Source of the DNA: Tomocerus qinae
Lineage: Eukaryota > Arthropoda > Collembola > Entomobryomorpha > Tomoceridae
Length of the DNA: 64,000 nucleotides
Assembly: GCA_020055645.1 (NCBI GenBank)
Contig: CM034547.1
Coordinates: 41,457,909 to 41,521,908 of the forward strand
Reading direction: 5' to 3'
This document shows positions 62,490 to 64,000 of the stretch, piece after piece. The translations under genes and the position numbers were made by a program. Position 1 is the stretch's first letter. Each line of letters starts with the position of its first letter. The notes below the pieces were generated by a model that ran no database searches, had not been told where the DNA came from, and saw only the letters and a program-made list of their open reading frames with translations.

Positions 62490-64000
62490 AAAATTGGGAA
62501 GAAATGTTCAGTAGCAATTTGTGATTCCCAAATTAGTTGAAATGCAGCCAAACAGGATATAGGTATACAAAATACAATTAAAACATTAAAAGTGTACGCA
62601 ATAGCTTGAGTTGAGGCTTGAGCACTTTAAAAATATATTGTCAAAATATTGATTTCAAACAAAATGGACAAAATATGAATTCTCGGATCATATGACGACA
62701 TTGCACTGCTTACTATTCTGCGGAAATGTATTTAATTTTCGGAAGAGCCTTGCTATAATCAGCAATGATGGCAATATTCATGGTCATTGGTCAGTTATAG
62801 CATGTAACAAAAAAGGCAGACTAACTCGGATAAGATAAGACAAGGAAGACAAGTTCAACTGAATATCTATTGGCCAAATATATTGAAATTATCATTCTAT
62901 CGTTTAGGTACATGTGAACTATACTTTCATATATACTGCTCATGAAACTGCTCTTATAATATATTATTTGTTTGTACCATAACATAAAACATATTACTTT
63001 GCTACCACAACAGGTTGGTTGAACTAAGAACACTGTTCGTGCACTGGATAGTTTGTATTTTTCAGTTTGTATGATGAATGAGTGAGATGAGAAAATGAAT
63101 GTCGGCACCTATGGGGAAGTCCGAGTGTGTGTGAAAAAGTATGTTGTGTAGTTAATAAAATATGTAAATGGAAACTAGTATTTCCTACAACTATTTATTA
63201 ATTGATAAGACACAATTACACAAAATACTGAAAAAGAATGGTCCAGTGACCAATAATGCCGTAACTAGAATTACGGGAGAGCATGGCTTCACGTCTACAC
63301 TTGACGGAAGCGAAAAGATTACTTCTTGACAGAAGAGAGAGTCAACTTCAATTGAACAATGAATATGAATGACCAATTCACATTGAATTGGGAAAGAACG
63401 CTTAGAAATAAAAGTAACGGCTAAACCTTAAATTATATTGGTTACATTAACAAATAGTTAGCCTATTACAGTGAATATTTAGATAGAACTAAAATACTTA
63501 GAAGGTTAGACTTACATAACCATAAATGGTGTTCCATCTATGGAACCAGACTGACTCACTGGTTGCAGGAACCAGTAAGTTAGTTTCATGCAATCCTATG
63601 GAAATTTACAGGTTTCAGACCCATAAGCTTACCATAGGTTGCTGGAGTTTTAGTAGGAAATTGCTGGATTTCCATACATAATACAATACATTACAATACA
63701 TGGCTCTATGAAACTTAGGCATAAATACATGGCCTTGTGATGGTTGCACCTACACTGCATGTGATGGATGCATGGAGAATAGGGTTTACTCCTAAAATGA
63801 CGGAGCACCCCATTTCAAATTCCTTGAACCTTGACCTAAGAGGGCAAGTAAGGTATCAATGGAAAGCTAAAAATATACTGAACAAACGTATCAGAACAGA
63901 ATTTGGGTAAACATAACATAAAAAGAATTATGAATGAAAAATACATTGACATGAATAGTAGACTACATAATGCATACATAATGCGTGCTAAAATACGGAA
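62490..64000. other. right-edge region, no gene seen
   Basis: The open frames at 62821-63108 and 63191-63376 (minus) lack motifs, paralogs and splice context. It may be intron or intergenic sequence of a gene beyond the edge. Confidence 0.4.

Noticed and set aside
62821-63376. Two minus-strand frames near the right edge
   Set aside because: Low-complexity hydrophobic translations typical of chance frames in AT-rich DNA; no supporting evidence.

Overview
The window is AT-rich nuclear DNA of an arthropod, most likely a hexapod. Genes are split by short GT-AG introns (often 60-90 bp). The gene set fits: a gustatory receptor ending in TYxxxxxQF, an arthropod-type SMYD methyltransferase, a ZAD-like C2H2 zinc-finger protein, insect-style GMC oxidoreductases and LAL-type lipases. 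A springtail (Collembola) is my best guess. It rests on the mix of a bacterial-type wax ester synthase/DGAT and a microbial-looking GH71/99-like hydrolase with otherwise arthropod genes, and it is not proven.

Layout: 1-359 holds the 3' end of an unknown serine-rich gene. 0.9-5 kb holds two paralogous small membrane proteins sharing an RPEWLE motif, separated by a 42-bp minisatellite. 5.3-9.3 kb is an almost gene-free pile of inverted-repeat elements and MITEs. 9.4-18.6 kb carries, all on the minus strand, a secreted GH71/99-like hydrolase, a WS/DGAT and a tandem pair of acid lipases. 19.7-25.2 kb is a single 24-finger zinc-finger gene. 27.8-31.0 kb is a SMYD gene and 32.8-33.5 kb a secretory cyclophilin. 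34.3-37.2 kb holds second copies of two repeat families from the left of the window, each with a younger MITE nested inside. 37.4-39.1 kb is a papain-family protease, 39.4-42.4 kb a GMC oxidoreductase and 43.2-43.7 kb a small secreted cysteine-rich protein. 45.5-47.1 kb is a 56-residue single-pass membrane protein whose intron is mostly one large foldback element. 50.6-51.8 kb is an unknown secreted protein, 53.0-55.1 kb a gustatory receptor and 56.3-59.6 kb a second GMC oxidoreductase. Two more tiny single-pass membrane proteins lie at 59.9-60.3 and 62.1-62.5 kb.

Exon models were built by hand: ORF continuity, splice-site consensus, intron phase that adds up, and family motifs crossing the junctions. 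Several small genes (43.2, 45.5, 62.1 kb) have exons too short to stand out as long ORFs. No operon logic applies. Functional themes are neutral-lipid metabolism and digestion (lipases, WS/DGAT, GH, protease), oxidoreduction (two GMC enzymes), chemosensation and chromatin/transcription control. I saw no rRNA, CRISPR or virus-like genes and could not screen reliably for tRNAs.
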